Source: Streptomyces sp. rh34 (GTDB lineage: Bacteria; Actinomycetota; Actinomycetes; Streptomycetales; Streptomycetaceae). From it: 37,032 bases of DNA. Below, piece by piece: positions 1 to 7,364 of the stretch (positions are counted from its first letter, which is position 1; each line of letters starts with the position of its first letter). Made by a program: the position numbers and the translations under genes. Location of the stretch: positions 1 to 37,032 of the forward strand of contig NZ_NTGZ01000044.1 of assembly GCF_002551245.1 (NCBI RefSeq). The letters are read 5' to 3'. The notes beneath the pieces were generated by a model. It worked only from the letters and a program-made list of their open reading frames with translations, ran no database searches and was not told the origin of the DNA.

Positions 1-5
1 GCGTT

Positions 6-44
6 GAGAAGGGGCGTATCCGGCCACCGGATACGCCCCTTCTC
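6..44. terminator. Strong hairpin terminator of the upstream gene
   Basis: A perfect 18-bp inverted repeat (6-23 pairs with 27-44) with a 3-nt loop. There is no T tract, which is normal for Streptomyces terminators. It presumably ends a gene lying before the window. The rest of 45-347 shows no convincing gene. Confidence 0.8.
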
Positions 45-347
45 CTGTCCCGCCGAGCGACGGAGGGACCACACGCCGGACCCGGAGCGGAACCGGGAGG
101 AACGCGGTTCCGGCCTCCGTTCCGCAGCCACCCTCCTTCGTCGTCGGTCAGTGGGCCGTGCGGTCCGGGCGCCGTCCGCGCTGCCTCGGAGTGTCGGGCA
201 GGTCAGCAGCGCGGACGGTGCGGGTGCGGGTCGTGGGCCGTTACGAGGGGGAGCCGACGACCCGGGCCGCCTCTTGCGAGGGAGCTCATTCAACCGAGCC
301 CGGGACCTGCGCGGCAGAGCGCACAGGGGGAGGGTTCGGGCATTCCG

Positions 348-381
348 TTCACACCCCGTGTGAATCGTGCTCCACTAGGCT
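348..381 (+). promoter_or_regulatory. Promoter with a 17-bp palindromic operator
   Basis: TTCACAC (348-354) and GTGTGAA (358-364) form a perfect 7-3-7 palindrome. It ends 11 bp before a -10-like TAGGCT (376-381), so it would cover the -35 region. Transcription would start near 388, leaving about 20 nt of leader before the ATG at 408. Assignment as an operator is inferred from symmetry and position only. Confidence 0.45.
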
Positions 382-407
382 CATCGCGACACCCACCTGG
401 GGGGACG

Positions 408-1757
408 ATGGAGCCCAATGTCCTGCTCGAAGCCCTGATCGAGGAGGCCAATGTGTCCCGTGCGGGCCTCGCAGGTCACGTCAACCGGGCGGGTCTGACC
501 CGTGGGCTGAGCCTGCGGTACGAACACACGGCGGTCGCCCGCTGGCTCAAGGGCCAGCGCCCGCGGGGGCAGGTGCCCGACCTGATCTGCGAGGTGCTGG
601 CCGGCCGGCTGGGGCGGCCCGTCGGGCTCGACGACGTCGGTATGGGTGCCTCCGCCGGGTCGGGGGCGGACGCAGGCAGTGAGGGCGCCTCCCTCTCCGG
701 GTTCGTCGAGCGGGCCACCGCGCTGTGGCGCTCCGACGAACAGCGGCGCCCGCACCTGGCCACGGTGCCCGCCGTCACCGGCACCCCGGCGGTGATGCCG
801 GTCTGGGAGTGGGAGAACCCCCCGGAGGACACCGACGTCTCGCGACCGGGACCGGGCCGGGTCAGCGCGGCCGACATAGCGATGCTCAAGTCGGCCCGCG
901 ACCACTACGAGCAGATGTACCGCAAGACGGGCGGCGTCGCGACCAGGTCCCGGATCGTCCGCTTCCTCAACGCGGAGGCCGCGCCACTGCTGCGCGGCGG
1001 CTACAGCGACGCCCTGGGCCGGGGCCTGCACCGGGCGACGGCGGGTCTGGTGGCGGTGGCGGGCATCTGCGCCTACGACTCCGACGCCCACGGACTCGCC
1101 CAGCGCTACTTCCACCAGGCGTTGCGGCTCGCCAAGTCCAGCGGCGACCGGGGTCTCGGCGGCTATGTGATCGCCCTGCTGGTCACCCAGTCGCTGTTCC
1201 TCGGCGACCACCGCCGCTCCATCGCCTTCGCCGAGGCCGCGCTGCGGGCCGCCGGCGGTCACATCACCCCCGCCCTCGCCGCCGATCTGCACGCCATGCA
1301 GGCCAAGGCGTACGCACAGCTCGGCGACGCGGCGAGCGCCCGGGCCTGCATCGGGCGGGCCGAGGCCCAGGCGGGCCGGATCCACACCGGCCGGGAGCCG
1401 GACGAGACGGGGTACGTGCAGCCGGGCCTGGTCGACGTCCAGGTGGCGGAGGCGCTGCTCGGCCTCGGGGACCTGCCCGCCGCCCGGGAGCACGCGGCCT
1501 CAGCCGTGCGCGCCCCGGCGCACGACCGGGGGCGCGTGCACCGTCTCGCGATGTTGAGTCATATCGAGCTGCTTCAGGGTGAGCCCGACCGTGCGGCCGG
1601 TACAGCTGCCGAAATGGCGCTGAGGGCCCGGGGAATGGAGTCCCAGCGGCTGCGCGACCGGCTGCGGCAGGTCCGGCGCGAGCTGGCCGCGAGCGGCTGC
1701 TCCGACGCGGTGGGGACCACCGACCTCATCGACGAGGCGCTCCGCGTGCCTCTGTGA
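408..1757 (+). CDS. Helix-turn-helix/TPR-type transcriptional regulator
   Basis: A 449-residue cytoplasmic protein. Residues about 8-60 look like a divergent helix-turn-helix of the Streptomyces NsdA-like type, including the segment HTAVARWLKGQRPRG. From about residue 180 to the end the protein is alpha-helical with TPR-like pairs such as YFHQALRLAKSSGD and AEALLGLGDLPAAREHA, suited to binding a peptide or partner protein. The ATG at 408 is chosen because GGGGGGA lies just upstream; the frame is open to 360, but that extension would overlap the operator. The family in Streptomyces often acts on development or antibiotic production; the target here is unknown. The gene stands alone, with the NUDIX gene 86 bp downstream. 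Assignment to a TPR regulator is fairly secure; its exact role is not. Confidence 0.75.
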   Translation: MEPNVLLEALIEEANVSRAGLAGHVNRAGLTRGLSLRYEHTAVARWLKGQRPRGQVPDLICEVLAGRLGRPVGLDDVGMGASAGSGADAGSEGASLSGFVERATALWRSDEQRRPHLATVPAVTGTPAVMPVWEWENPPEDTDVSRPGPGRVSAADIAMLKSARDHYEQMYRKTGGVATRSRIVRFLNAEAAPLLRGGYSDALGRGLHRATAGLVAVAGICAYDSDAHGLAQRYFHQALRLAKSSGDRGLGGYVIALLVTQSLFLGDHRRSIAFAEAALRAAGGHITPALAADLHAMQAKAYAQLGDAASARACIGRAEAQAGRIHTGREPDETGYVQPGLVDVQVAEALLGLGDLPAAREHAASAVRAPAHDRGRVHRLAMLSHIELLQGEPDRAAGTAAEMALRARGMESQRLRDRLRQVRRELAASGCSDAVGTTDLIDEALRVPL

Positions 1758-1843
1758 GCTGTGCCGACGCCCCGTCGTGCGTTCCCCCTGGCAGCCGAGC
1801 CTGCTGGCATGTTGACCCCAACATGTCGAAAGGCGGCAGAACC

Positions 1844-2374
1844 GTGCAGTGGACGAACTTAAGCGAACAGAATGTGTATCAGAACCCGTGGTTCCGGGTG
1901 AATCTGGCAGACGTCCAGCTCCCCGACGGCAGCCATCTCGACCACTTCGTCATCCGGCTGCGGCCCGTCGCGGCCGCCACCGTCGTCAACGAGGCGAACG
2001 AGGTGCTGCTGCTCTGGCGGCACCGGTTCATCACCGACAGCTGGGGGTGGGAACTGGCCGCGGGCGTCGTCGAGGACGGCGAGGACATCGCGGTGGCGGC
2101 CGCCCGTGAGATGGAGGAGGAGACCGGCTGGCGCCCCGGCGAGCTGCGCCCGCTGCTCACCGTGGAACCGTCGAACGGCCTCACCGACGCCCGCCACCAC
2201 CTCTACTGGTCCGACGAGGCGCACTGGACCGGCCCTCCACAGGACGCCTTCGAGTCCTCGCGCCGCGAGTGGATACCGCTCAAGGTGGTCCCGGACATGA
2301 TCGCCCGGGGCGAGGTGCCCGCCGCGAACATGGCGGCCGCCCTGCTGATGCTGCACCACCTGAGACTGGGCTGA
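1844..2374 (+). CDS. NUDIX hydrolase with a TTA codon
   Basis: A 176-residue NUDIX-fold pyrophosphohydrolase, probably acting on a nucleotide-sugar or related nucleoside diphosphate. The full NUDIX box is present at about residues 74-96: a glycine, five residues, a glutamate, seven residues, then REMEEETGW, which supplies the metal-binding glutamates. The GTG at 1844 is preferred because AAAGGCGG precedes it and family members begin around QWTNL; an ATG at 1823 is the alternative. Codon 6 (1859-1861) is TTA, the rare leucine codon read by the bldA tRNA in Streptomyces, so translation may be limited to late growth. A terminator follows 32 bp after the stop. The substrate cannot be told from sequence. 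Confidence 0.85.
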   Translation: MQWTNLSEQNVYQNPWFRVNLADVQLPDGSHLDHFVIRLRPVAAATVVNEANEVLLLWRHRFITDSWGWELAAGVVEDGEDIAVAAAREMEEETGWRPGELRPLLTVEPSNGLTDARHHLYWSDEAHWTGPPQDAFESSRREWIPLKVVPDMIARGEVPAANMAAALLMLHHLRLG

Positions 2375-2405
2375 CCCGGCCGCGCAGGGGTCTCCCGTAC
2401 GCGCG

Positions 2406-2440
2406 AGGAGCCGGCCCCGGGGTGACCGGGACCGGCTCCT
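2406..2440. terminator. Hairpin terminator after the NUDIX gene
   Basis: AGGAGCCGG (2406-2414) pairs with CCGGCTCCT (2432-2440). The helix continues past one mismatch to 2420/2426, leaving a 5-nt loop. It could serve the NUDIX gene and also the displaced dehydrogenase 3' end arriving from the other strand. Confidence 0.75.
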
Positions 2441-2461
2441 GACAGCGGGACGAAAGGTGGC

Positions 2462-2520
2462 TCAGGCGTACGGGAAGGACCCCGAGCCGGGCCGTGCGGC
2501 CGAGGCGGCCCGCGAGAGGA
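2462..2520 (-). pseudogene. Decayed 3' end of a 3-hydroxybutyryl-CoA dehydrogenase gene
   Basis: Two stretches match the 3' end of the intact dehydrogenase gene at 6306-7163 in the same orientation. CCCGAGCCGG occurs at 2481-2490 and 6322-6331, and a 20-bp identical block occurs at 2495-2514 and 6335-6354. Read on the minus strand, the segment still shows AGRLGR followed, after an indel, by a GSGSFPYA-like end and a TGA stop, compared with AGRLGRKTGSGFYAY in the intact gene. It is too short and frame-shifted to be functional. It may be the original 3' end displaced by insertion of the arsenic block. The remaining sequence from 2521 to 2745 holds no gene I can support. Confidence 0.6.
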
Positions 2521-2745
2521 CGACGCCCGTCTCCTGTGTGGGCGTCCCGCCGCCTTGCGGTGCACCGCATCCGATGCCTCGCGCTGATCCACAGGGAACC
2601 GCGGGGCACGAGCCGACACCACGTTCCTGAGCCCGGTGCTCTGTTCGGCGCAGTCCTCGTCCGTGCCGCCGTGGTGCACGCCGCGCTTCTCCTGGATGTC
2701 CGGTCACGTGGAAAGTGCCAGAGGTCGACGTTCACCAAAGGGTGA

Positions 2746-3015
2746 GGCTGGGCGGGAGCTGCCGTCGGGCAACAGGCGTCTATGTTCTCCCAGCCGACCG
2801 TGAGCCACCACCTCAAGAAGCTTCGCGAGGCGGGTCTGCTCGCCTCGGAGCGCCGTGGAACATGGGTGTACTACAAGGTGGTCCCCAGTGAGCTCGCCCC
2901 TCTCGCGGAGATGCTGTCCCTCACGAAACACCAGAACATTCCCCGGCCCGACTGCTGCCACTACGCGGGAGGGCGGCGCATCGGCCGACCTGGAATGGGC
3001 AGACCCGGCCGGTGA
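2746..3015 (+). pseudogene. 5'-truncated ArsR-family repressor gene
   Basis: The reading frame opens after a stop at 2743 and encodes the recognition helix and wing of an ArsR/SmtB repressor: SQPTVSHHLKKLREAGLL, then ERRGTWVYYKVVP. The first 40 or so residues of a normal 100-120-residue ArsR are missing, including helix 1 and any metal-binding helix. An ATG at 2782 could start a 77-residue peptide, but this begins inside the DNA-binding helix and could not fold as a repressor. In ars clusters related to that of the Streptomyces FR-008 plasmid, a second arsR accompanies arsRBOCT, and this looks like the leftover of such a gene at the island edge. The C-terminal residues after CCHYAGG look like read-through. 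Confidence 0.65.
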
Positions 3016-3018
3016 GGG

Positions 3019-4083
3019 TCAAGGGAGGCTGAGCAGTTCCACGATGGCCGTGGCGGCATCGCGTGCGGGACGGCCGACGCCGATGAGGGTCGCGGAGGCG
3101 GGGCCGGTCCAGTCGCCGTAGCCGAGAAGGTGCAGGCGCGGCTCATCGAGCGCCTGGGTGCCCGTGGTAGGGATGTGCCCGAGCGGCCCCCGCAGACCGA
3201 GCGGCGCGAGGTGGGAAAGCGCGGGGCGGAAGCCGGTGCACCAGATGATCGTGTCGGCCTCGGCGTGGGTGCCGTCGGCCCACTCGACGCCGGTGGCGGT
3301 GAGTCGGCGGAACATCGGCTGCGCCTTGAGGAGTCCGGCGTCGCGCGCCTCGCGTACGGGCGGCACGACGACGATGTCGCCGAGCGAGGCGACGCCTCCC
3401 GTGTCGGTGAGGCCTTCGTCGAGGGCGCGGCGGCGGGCGGTGGCGTGATCGAAGAGGGCGCGGCCGTCGACCGCGTCGGCCAGGAACCGGGCCGGCCGCT
3501 GGGTGACCCAGGTGAGGTCGGTGGCGTGGACGAGGTCGGCGGCGATCTGTGCTGCGGAGTTGCCGCCGCCGAGGACCACGACCTTCTGTCCGGCGAGATC
3601 GGCCGGGCGGCGGTACCCGACGGTGTGCAGTTGGGCGCCCCCGAATTCGGTACGCCCGGGAACCGCGGGGAGGAAAGGGCGCCACCAGGTTCCGGTGGCG
3701 CTGATGACCGCACGCGCGCGCCAGATCCCGGTGTCGGTCCCGACGCGTAGGCGGTCGCCGTCGCGGTGGACGGTTTCCACCCGGACGGGGCGGACTACCG
3801 GGAGGTCGTAGCGGTGCTCGTAGTCGGTCAGGTAGTCGACCACGTGCCGTGCGTCCGGGTACGTCTCTCCCGGCTGCCCCGGCATGACGCGGCCGGGAAG
3901 GGAGGAGTACGGGGCGGGGGAGAACAGGTGGAGTGAGTCCCACATGTGCTGCCAGGCACCGCCGGGGGAGGCCTGGGCGTCCAGGACGACGAAGTCCAGC
4001 CCGCGGCGGCGCAGATGGTAGCCGGCGGCGAGCCCGGCCTGGCCACCGCCGATGACGACCACGTCGACGTGTTGGGTCACCAC
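3019..4083 (-). CDS. arsO: Flavin-dependent monooxygenase of the ars cluster (ArsO)
   Basis: A 354-residue FAD/NADPH oxidoreductase of the flavin-containing monooxygenase (YpdA/CzcO-like) superfamily. The FAD-binding GGGQAG lies at about residues 12-17, a second Rossmann motif LGGGNSAAQ at about 171-179, and a linking ATGTW segment near residue 130. The GTG at 4083 is chosen because GGAAGGGGG lies 7 nt upstream; the open frame extends to 4149 without a ribosome site. Genes of this kind, named arsO, occur in Streptomyces arsRBOCT clusters. Their exact reaction on arsenic species is not settled. The gene lies 72 bp downstream of the arsenite exporter gene on the same strand, so arsR-arsB-arsO likely form one transcript. 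Confidence 0.85.
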   Translation of the reverse strand: MVTQHVDVVVIGGGQAGLAAGYHLRRRGLDFVVLDAQASPGGAWQHMWDSLHLFSPAPYSSLPGRVMPGQPGETYPDARHVVDYLTDYEHRYDLPVVRPVRVETVHRDGDRLRVGTDTGIWRARAVISATGTWWRPFLPAVPGRTEFGGAQLHTVGYRRPADLAGQKVVVLGGGNSAAQIAADLVHATDLTWVTQRPARFLADAVDGRALFDHATARRRALDEGLTDTGGVASLGDIVVVPPVREARDAGLLKAQPMFRRLTATGVEWADGTHAEADTIIWCTGFRPALSHLAPLGLRGPLGHIPTTGTQALDEPRLHLLGYGDWTGPASATLIGVGRPARDAATAIVELLSLP

Positions 4084-4155
4084 GGCCTGACCCCCTTCCT
4101 CGGGCGGCTGCCCCGCGGTACGTGCCGGGGCAGCCGAACCTTGCCGCACGACCGG

Positions 4156-5244
4156 CTACTTGACCTGTGCGGCGGTGAACTTCTTGCGCCAGGCAAGTGA
4201 TACGTACACCAGGGCCACCAGCACCGGAACCTCGATCAGCGGACCGACGACACCCGACAGGGCCTGGCCGGAGGTGACGCCGAAGGTGGCGATGGCGACC
4301 GCGATGGCGAGCTCGAAGTTGTTGCCGGCGGCGGTGAAGGCGAGAGTCGCCGTGCGGTCGTAGTTCAGGCCGATGGCCTTGCCGAGGAGGAACGTGCCGA
4401 ACCACATCACCGCGAAATACACGAGGAGCGGGAGCGCGATGCGGACGACGTCCAGCGGCTGCGAGGTGATGGTCTTCCCCTGGAGGGCGAAGAGGATCAC
4501 GATCGTGAAGAGCAGGCCGTAGAGGGCCCAGGGGCCGATCTTCGGCAGGAACTTCTGCTCGTAGGACTCGCGGCCCATCTTCTTCTCGCCGATGCGGCGG
4601 GTCAGGAAGCCGGCGACCAGAGGAACCCCGAGGAAGATGACGACGTTCAGCGCGATCTTCCACATGGAGATGTCGAGCTGCTCTCCGTCGCCGAGGCCGA
4701 GCCACCCGGGCAGCAGGTCGAGGTAGAACCAGCCCAGGACGCCGAAGGCGATGACCTGGAAGACGGAGTTCAGTGCGACGAGGACGGCTGCGGCTTCGCG
4801 GTCGCCGCAGGCGAGGTCGTTCCAGATGATGACCATGGCGATGCAGCGGGCGAGGCCCACGATGATCAGGCCGGTGCGGTACTCGGGCAGGTCCGGCAGG
4901 AAGATCCACGCCAGCGCGAACATGAGCGCCGGGCCGAGGACCCAGTTGACGACCAGCGAGGAGGCCATCAGCTTGCGGTCGCCGGTGACGGCGTCGAGCT
5001 TGTCGTAGCGGACCTTGGCCAGGACCGGGTACATCATGATCAGCAGGCCCACGGCGATGGGCAGGGAGATGCCGCCGATCTCGACCTTGGCGAGCGCGTC
5101 GTTCAGCCCGGGGATCAGCCTGCCCAGGCCCAGCCCGAGGCCTATCGCCAGGAGGATCCAGGCGGCGAGGAAACGGTCGAGTGTCGACAGCTTCGCGACC
5201 ACAGAGGAATCCTGGGTGGTCGCGGGCGCTTGGGTGGGGGTCAC
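4156..5244 (-). CDS. arsB: Arsenite efflux transporter, ACR3 family
   Basis: A 362-residue polytopic inner-membrane protein with about ten hydrophobic segments, the normal length and layout of ACR3 arsenite/H+ antiporters. The hallmark cysteine is in GLARCIAMVIIW (Cys134), and the conserved AGNNFELAIAVA segment is present near residue 310. It exports As(III) produced by ArsC. The start is a GTG at 5244 whose GTGA overlaps the arsR stop by 4 nt, indicating translational coupling. It is an ACR3 protein (also written acr3) rather than the unrelated E. coli ArsB type. No disabling changes are visible. Confidence 0.93.
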   Translation of the reverse strand: MTPTQAPATTQDSSVVAKLSTLDRFLAAWILLAIGLGLGLGRLIPGLNDALAKVEIGGISLPIAVGLLIMMYPVLAKVRYDKLDAVTGDRKLMASSLVVNWVLGPALMFALAWIFLPDLPEYRTGLIIVGLARCIAMVIIWNDLACGDREAAAVLVALNSVFQVIAFGVLGWFYLDLLPGWLGLGDGEQLDISMWKIALNVVIFLGVPLVAGFLTRRIGEKKMGRESYEQKFLPKIGPWALYGLLFTIVILFALQGKTITSQPLDVVRIALPLLVYFAVMWFGTFLLGKAIGLNYDRTATLAFTAAGNNFELAIAVAIATFGVTSGQALSGVVGPLIEVPVLVALVYVSLAWRKKFTAAQVK

Positions 5245-5549
5245 GGACAGGCCCTCTTGTTCTCGGCAGCGGTACGGGCGGACTCGGCCAGATCGGTGAA
5301 CTGACCGGCGAGCCGGGCGATGACGTCCGGACGGAGCTTGTAGTAGGTGAAGCGGCCGCAGGGCTCGGTCTCCACCACTCCGGCCTCGCGCAGCACTCTC
5401 AGGTGGTTGGAGAGATTGGTCTGCCGTGCGCCGGTCTCCTCGACGAGGTGGGTGGTGCAGAGGGTCTCGCGGGCGAGCAGGGTCACGATCTGCAGGCGCA
5501 ACGGATCACCCAGCACCCGGATCAGTTCAGTGTCGACTGACGTCATCAT
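5241..5549 (-). CDS. arsR: Arsenic-responsive ArsR-family repressor
   Basis: A 102-residue winged-helix repressor, normal for the family, with the recognition segment TNLSNHLRVLREAGVV (about residues 44-59) and wing FTYYKL. The classical ELCVCDL metal motif is absent. Cys31 (ETLCTTHL), Cys64 (EPCGRF) and Cys101 near the C-terminus are the candidate As(III) ligands. It probably represses arsR-arsB-arsO and the divergent arsC, releasing DNA on arsenite binding. Two adjacent ATG codons (5549 and 5546) are possible starts; neither has a strong ribosome site. The 90-bp divergent gap contains repeat sequences suited to be its operator. Confidence 0.9.
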   Translation of the reverse strand: MMTSVDTELIRVLGDPLRLQIVTLLARETLCTTHLVEETGARQTNLSNHLRVLREAGVVETEPCGRFTYYKLRPDVIARLAGQFTDLAESARTAAENKRACP

Positions 5550-5551
5550 GG

Positions 5552-5583
5552 GCTGATACTCTCACATCAGTGGTCGCTGATAC
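5552..5583. promoter_or_regulatory. Probable ArsR operator in the arsR-arsC divergent gap
   Basis: GCTGATAC occurs twice as a direct repeat (5552-5559 and 5576-5583). ATCAG (5566-5570) and CTGAT (5577-5581) form an inverted repeat with a 6-nt spacer. The location between divergent arsR and arsC suggests that one repressor site controls both transcripts. Function is inferred. Confidence 0.5.
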
Positions 5584-5639
5584 CATCGGGTGCTGAAGTC
5601 ATTCATGCCTGATTTCGCCGTGAGACAAGTGAGACTGCC

Positions 5640-6062
5640 GTGTCCGAGAAGCCCTCCGTCCTGTTCGTCTGCGTCCACAACGCCGGCCGCTCCCAGATGG
5701 CCGCCGCATGGTTGTCGCACCTGGCCGGGGACCGCGTCGAGGTCCGCTCCGCCGGTTCCGCCCCTGCCGACCAGGTCAACCCCGCTGCCGTCGAGGCCAT
5801 GCGCGAGGTCGGCATCGACATAACCGCTGAGACCCCCAAGATCCTCACCATCGACGCGGTCAGGGCGTCCGACGTCTGCATCACCATGGGATGCGGCGAC
5901 ACCTGCCCCGTCTTCCCCGGTAAGCGCTACCTCGACTGGACGCTGGAGGATCCGGCGGGCCAGGGCGTCGAGGCGGTCCGCCCGATCCGTGACGAGATCA
6001 AGAAGCTCGTCGAGAAGCTGATCGAGGAGATCGCTCCCGCGAACCCGGAGCAGACCACATGA
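5640..6062 (+). CDS. arsC: Arsenate reductase, thioredoxin-coupled (ArsC)
   Basis: A 140-residue low-molecular-weight tyrosine phosphatase-fold arsenate reductase. The nucleophile loop CVHNAGRS places Cys11 and Arg17 in the P-loop. A redox cluster [15 protein letters not shown] carries Cys80, Cys85 and Cys89 for the thioredoxin-type disulfide cascade, and DWTLEDP supplies the general-acid aspartate region. It reduces arsenate to arsenite, the substrate of the ACR3 exporter. It starts with GTG at 5640 with only a weak ribosome site. Its stop overlaps the ATG of the truncated thioredoxin reductase gene by 4 nt, showing that arsC-arsT was once a coupled pair. Confidence 0.93.
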   Translation: MSEKPSVLFVCVHNAGRSQMAAAWLSHLAGDRVEVRSAGSAPADQVNPAAVEAMREVGIDITAETPKILTIDAVRASDVCITMGCGDTCPVFPGKRYLDWTLEDPAGQGVEAVRPIRDEIKKLVEKLIEEIAPANPEQTT

Positions 6063-6244
6063 GCGGGATCCGCGAGGTCGTCATCATCGGATCCGGCCCC
6101 GCCGGATACACCGCCGCCCGCGCCCAGCTGAAGCCCCTGTTGTTCGGCAGCTCGATCTTCGTGGGCGGCTCGCTGACCACGGCGACCGAAAAGGCGGCTC
6201 AGAGAATCCCCAAGTCTCGAACAGGGGGCCGCACACGGTCCTGA
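6059..6244 (+). pseudogene. arsT: Truncated thioredoxin reductase gene (arsT remnant)
   Basis: The frame begins like a thioredoxin reductase with [15 protein letters not shown] and then [20 protein letters not shown], after which homology stops at about residue 44 of a normal 310-320. Compared with the family pattern GYTAALYTARAQ, the residues LYTA appear to be lost, consistent with a 12-nt slippage deletion, so even the FAD-binding helix is damaged. The remaining 17 codons are unrelated. In intact Streptomyces arsRBOCT clusters ArsT recycles thioredoxin for ArsC; here a chromosomal thioredoxin system would have to serve. The break marks the right edge of the arsenic block. Confidence 0.8.
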
Positions 6245-6263
6245 CCATGAGTAATGTGCCCCC

Positions 6264-6294
6264 GCGGGCCCGACGGCGTGAGCGCCGGGCCCGC
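6264..6294. terminator. Hairpin terminator of the 3-hydroxybutyryl-CoA dehydrogenase gene
   Basis: GCGGGCCCG (6264-6272) pairs with CGGGCCCGC (6286-6294), and the loop can form a further short GCG/CGC helix. It lies 12 bp beyond the stop of the minus-strand dehydrogenase gene. Confidence 0.7.
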
Positions 6295-6305
6295 CGGTGG
6301 ACCGG

Positions 6306-7163
6306 TCAGTAGGCGTAGAAGCCCGAGCCGGTCTTGCGGCCGAGGCGGCCCGCGTCGACCATCCGCTGGAGCAGCGGGGGAGCGGCGTACAGCGGCTCCT
6401 TGTATTCGGCGTACATCGAGTCCGCGACCGAGGCGACGGTGTCCAGGCCGATCAGATCGGCCAGCTTGAGCGGGCCCATCGGGTGGGCGCAGCCCATCTC
6501 CATGCCGTTGTCGATGTCCTCGCGGCTGGCGATGCCCGACTCGAACATCCGGATCGCGGAGAGCAGGTACGGGATCAGCAGCGCGTTCACGACGAACCCG
6601 GACCGGTCCTGGGCGCGGATCGGGTGCTTGCCGAGCACGTCCTGCACGACGGCCTCGGCGCGCGCGATCGTCTCGTCCGAGGTGGTCAGCGCCGGGATCA
6701 GCTCGACGAGCTTCTGCACCGGTGCTGGGTTGAAGAAGTGGATGCCGATGACCCGGTCCGGGCGCGAGGTGGCGACAGCCAGCTTCACCAGCGGGATCGA
6801 GGAGGTGTTGGAGGCCAGAATCGCGTCCTGCCGGGTCACCACCTGGTCGAGCACCTGGAAGATCTCGGTCTTGACCTGCTCGTTCTCCACGACGGCCTCG
6901 ATGACGAGATCGCGGTCGGCGAACTCCCCGAGGTCGGTCGTGAAGCTCAGACGGCCGAGGGTCTCGTCCCGCTCCTCCGCGCTGATCTTGCCGCGTTCGG
7001 CGGCCTTCGAGAGGGAGTTGTGCAGTCGGGTGCGGCCGATCTCCAGCGCTTCGCCGGTGGTCTCGGCGACCTTCACTTCGAGACCGCTGCGCGCGCACAC
7101 CTCCGCGATACCTGCGCCCATCTGGCCACAGCCCACCACTCCGACGCGTGCAATGTCGGCCAT
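6306..7163 (-). CDS. 3-hydroxybutyryl-CoA dehydrogenase
   Basis: A 285-residue NAD(P)-dependent 3-hydroxyacyl-CoA dehydrogenase of the short single-domain-pair type (usual length about 280-290). The N-terminal nucleotide fold shows GVVGCGQMGAG (about residues 8-18). The catalytic histidine and glutamate lie in GIHFFNPAPVQKLVELIP, preceded by SNTSSIP. It interconverts acetoacetyl-CoA and 3-hydroxybutyryl-CoA in butyrate and polyhydroxybutyrate metabolism or extender-unit supply. The ATG at 7163 is chosen because GAGGTGA lies upstream and family members start at this point. Its 3' end is duplicated, in decayed form, 3.84 kb to the left. The family is often named hbd, paaH or fadB2; no specific symbol is assigned. 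Confidence 0.93.
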   Translation of the reverse strand: MADIARVGVVGCGQMGAGIAEVCARSGLEVKVAETTGEALEIGRTRLHNSLSKAAERGKISAEERDETLGRLSFTTDLGEFADRDLVIEAVVENEQVKTEIFQVLDQVVTRQDAILASNTSSIPLVKLAVATSRPDRVIGIHFFNPAPVQKLVELIPALTTSDETIARAEAVVQDVLGKHPIRAQDRSGFVVNALLIPYLLSAIRMFESGIASREDIDNGMEMGCAHPMGPLKLADLIGLDTVASVADSMYAEYKEPLYAAPPLLQRMVDAGRLGRKTGSGFYAY

Positions 7164-7364
7164 AGAGTCCGTCACCTCGTGCCTTTCGCTGTTCTCCGTA
7201 TCGCAGGGTCCCGTGTGATTCCGGTGCCCGCCTCGACCCCACGACGTTACTCCGGATGCCGACGCGGACCTTCCGCGGGTCACAGCGGCCACGGATGGGC
7301 ATGATGCGGTTACGTAGAGCTATCGGAGCCGGATGCGGGATGTGGCGGAGAGAGGTGGGCCAGG

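Noticed and set aside
4..363. A 119-codon frame at the left edge
   Set aside because: It starts in the terminator stem, is Arg-rich without any family pattern, and runs through the palindromic operator.
2782..3015. A functional small ArsR-type repressor starting at the ATG at 2782
   Set aside because: It would begin inside the recognition helix, without the dimer and metal-binding parts.
3143..4909. A 588-codon open frame on the minus strand across arsO and arsB
   Set aside because: It is extremely rich in Arg and Pro and out of frame with two well-recognised proteins; such shadow frames are common in high-GC DNA.
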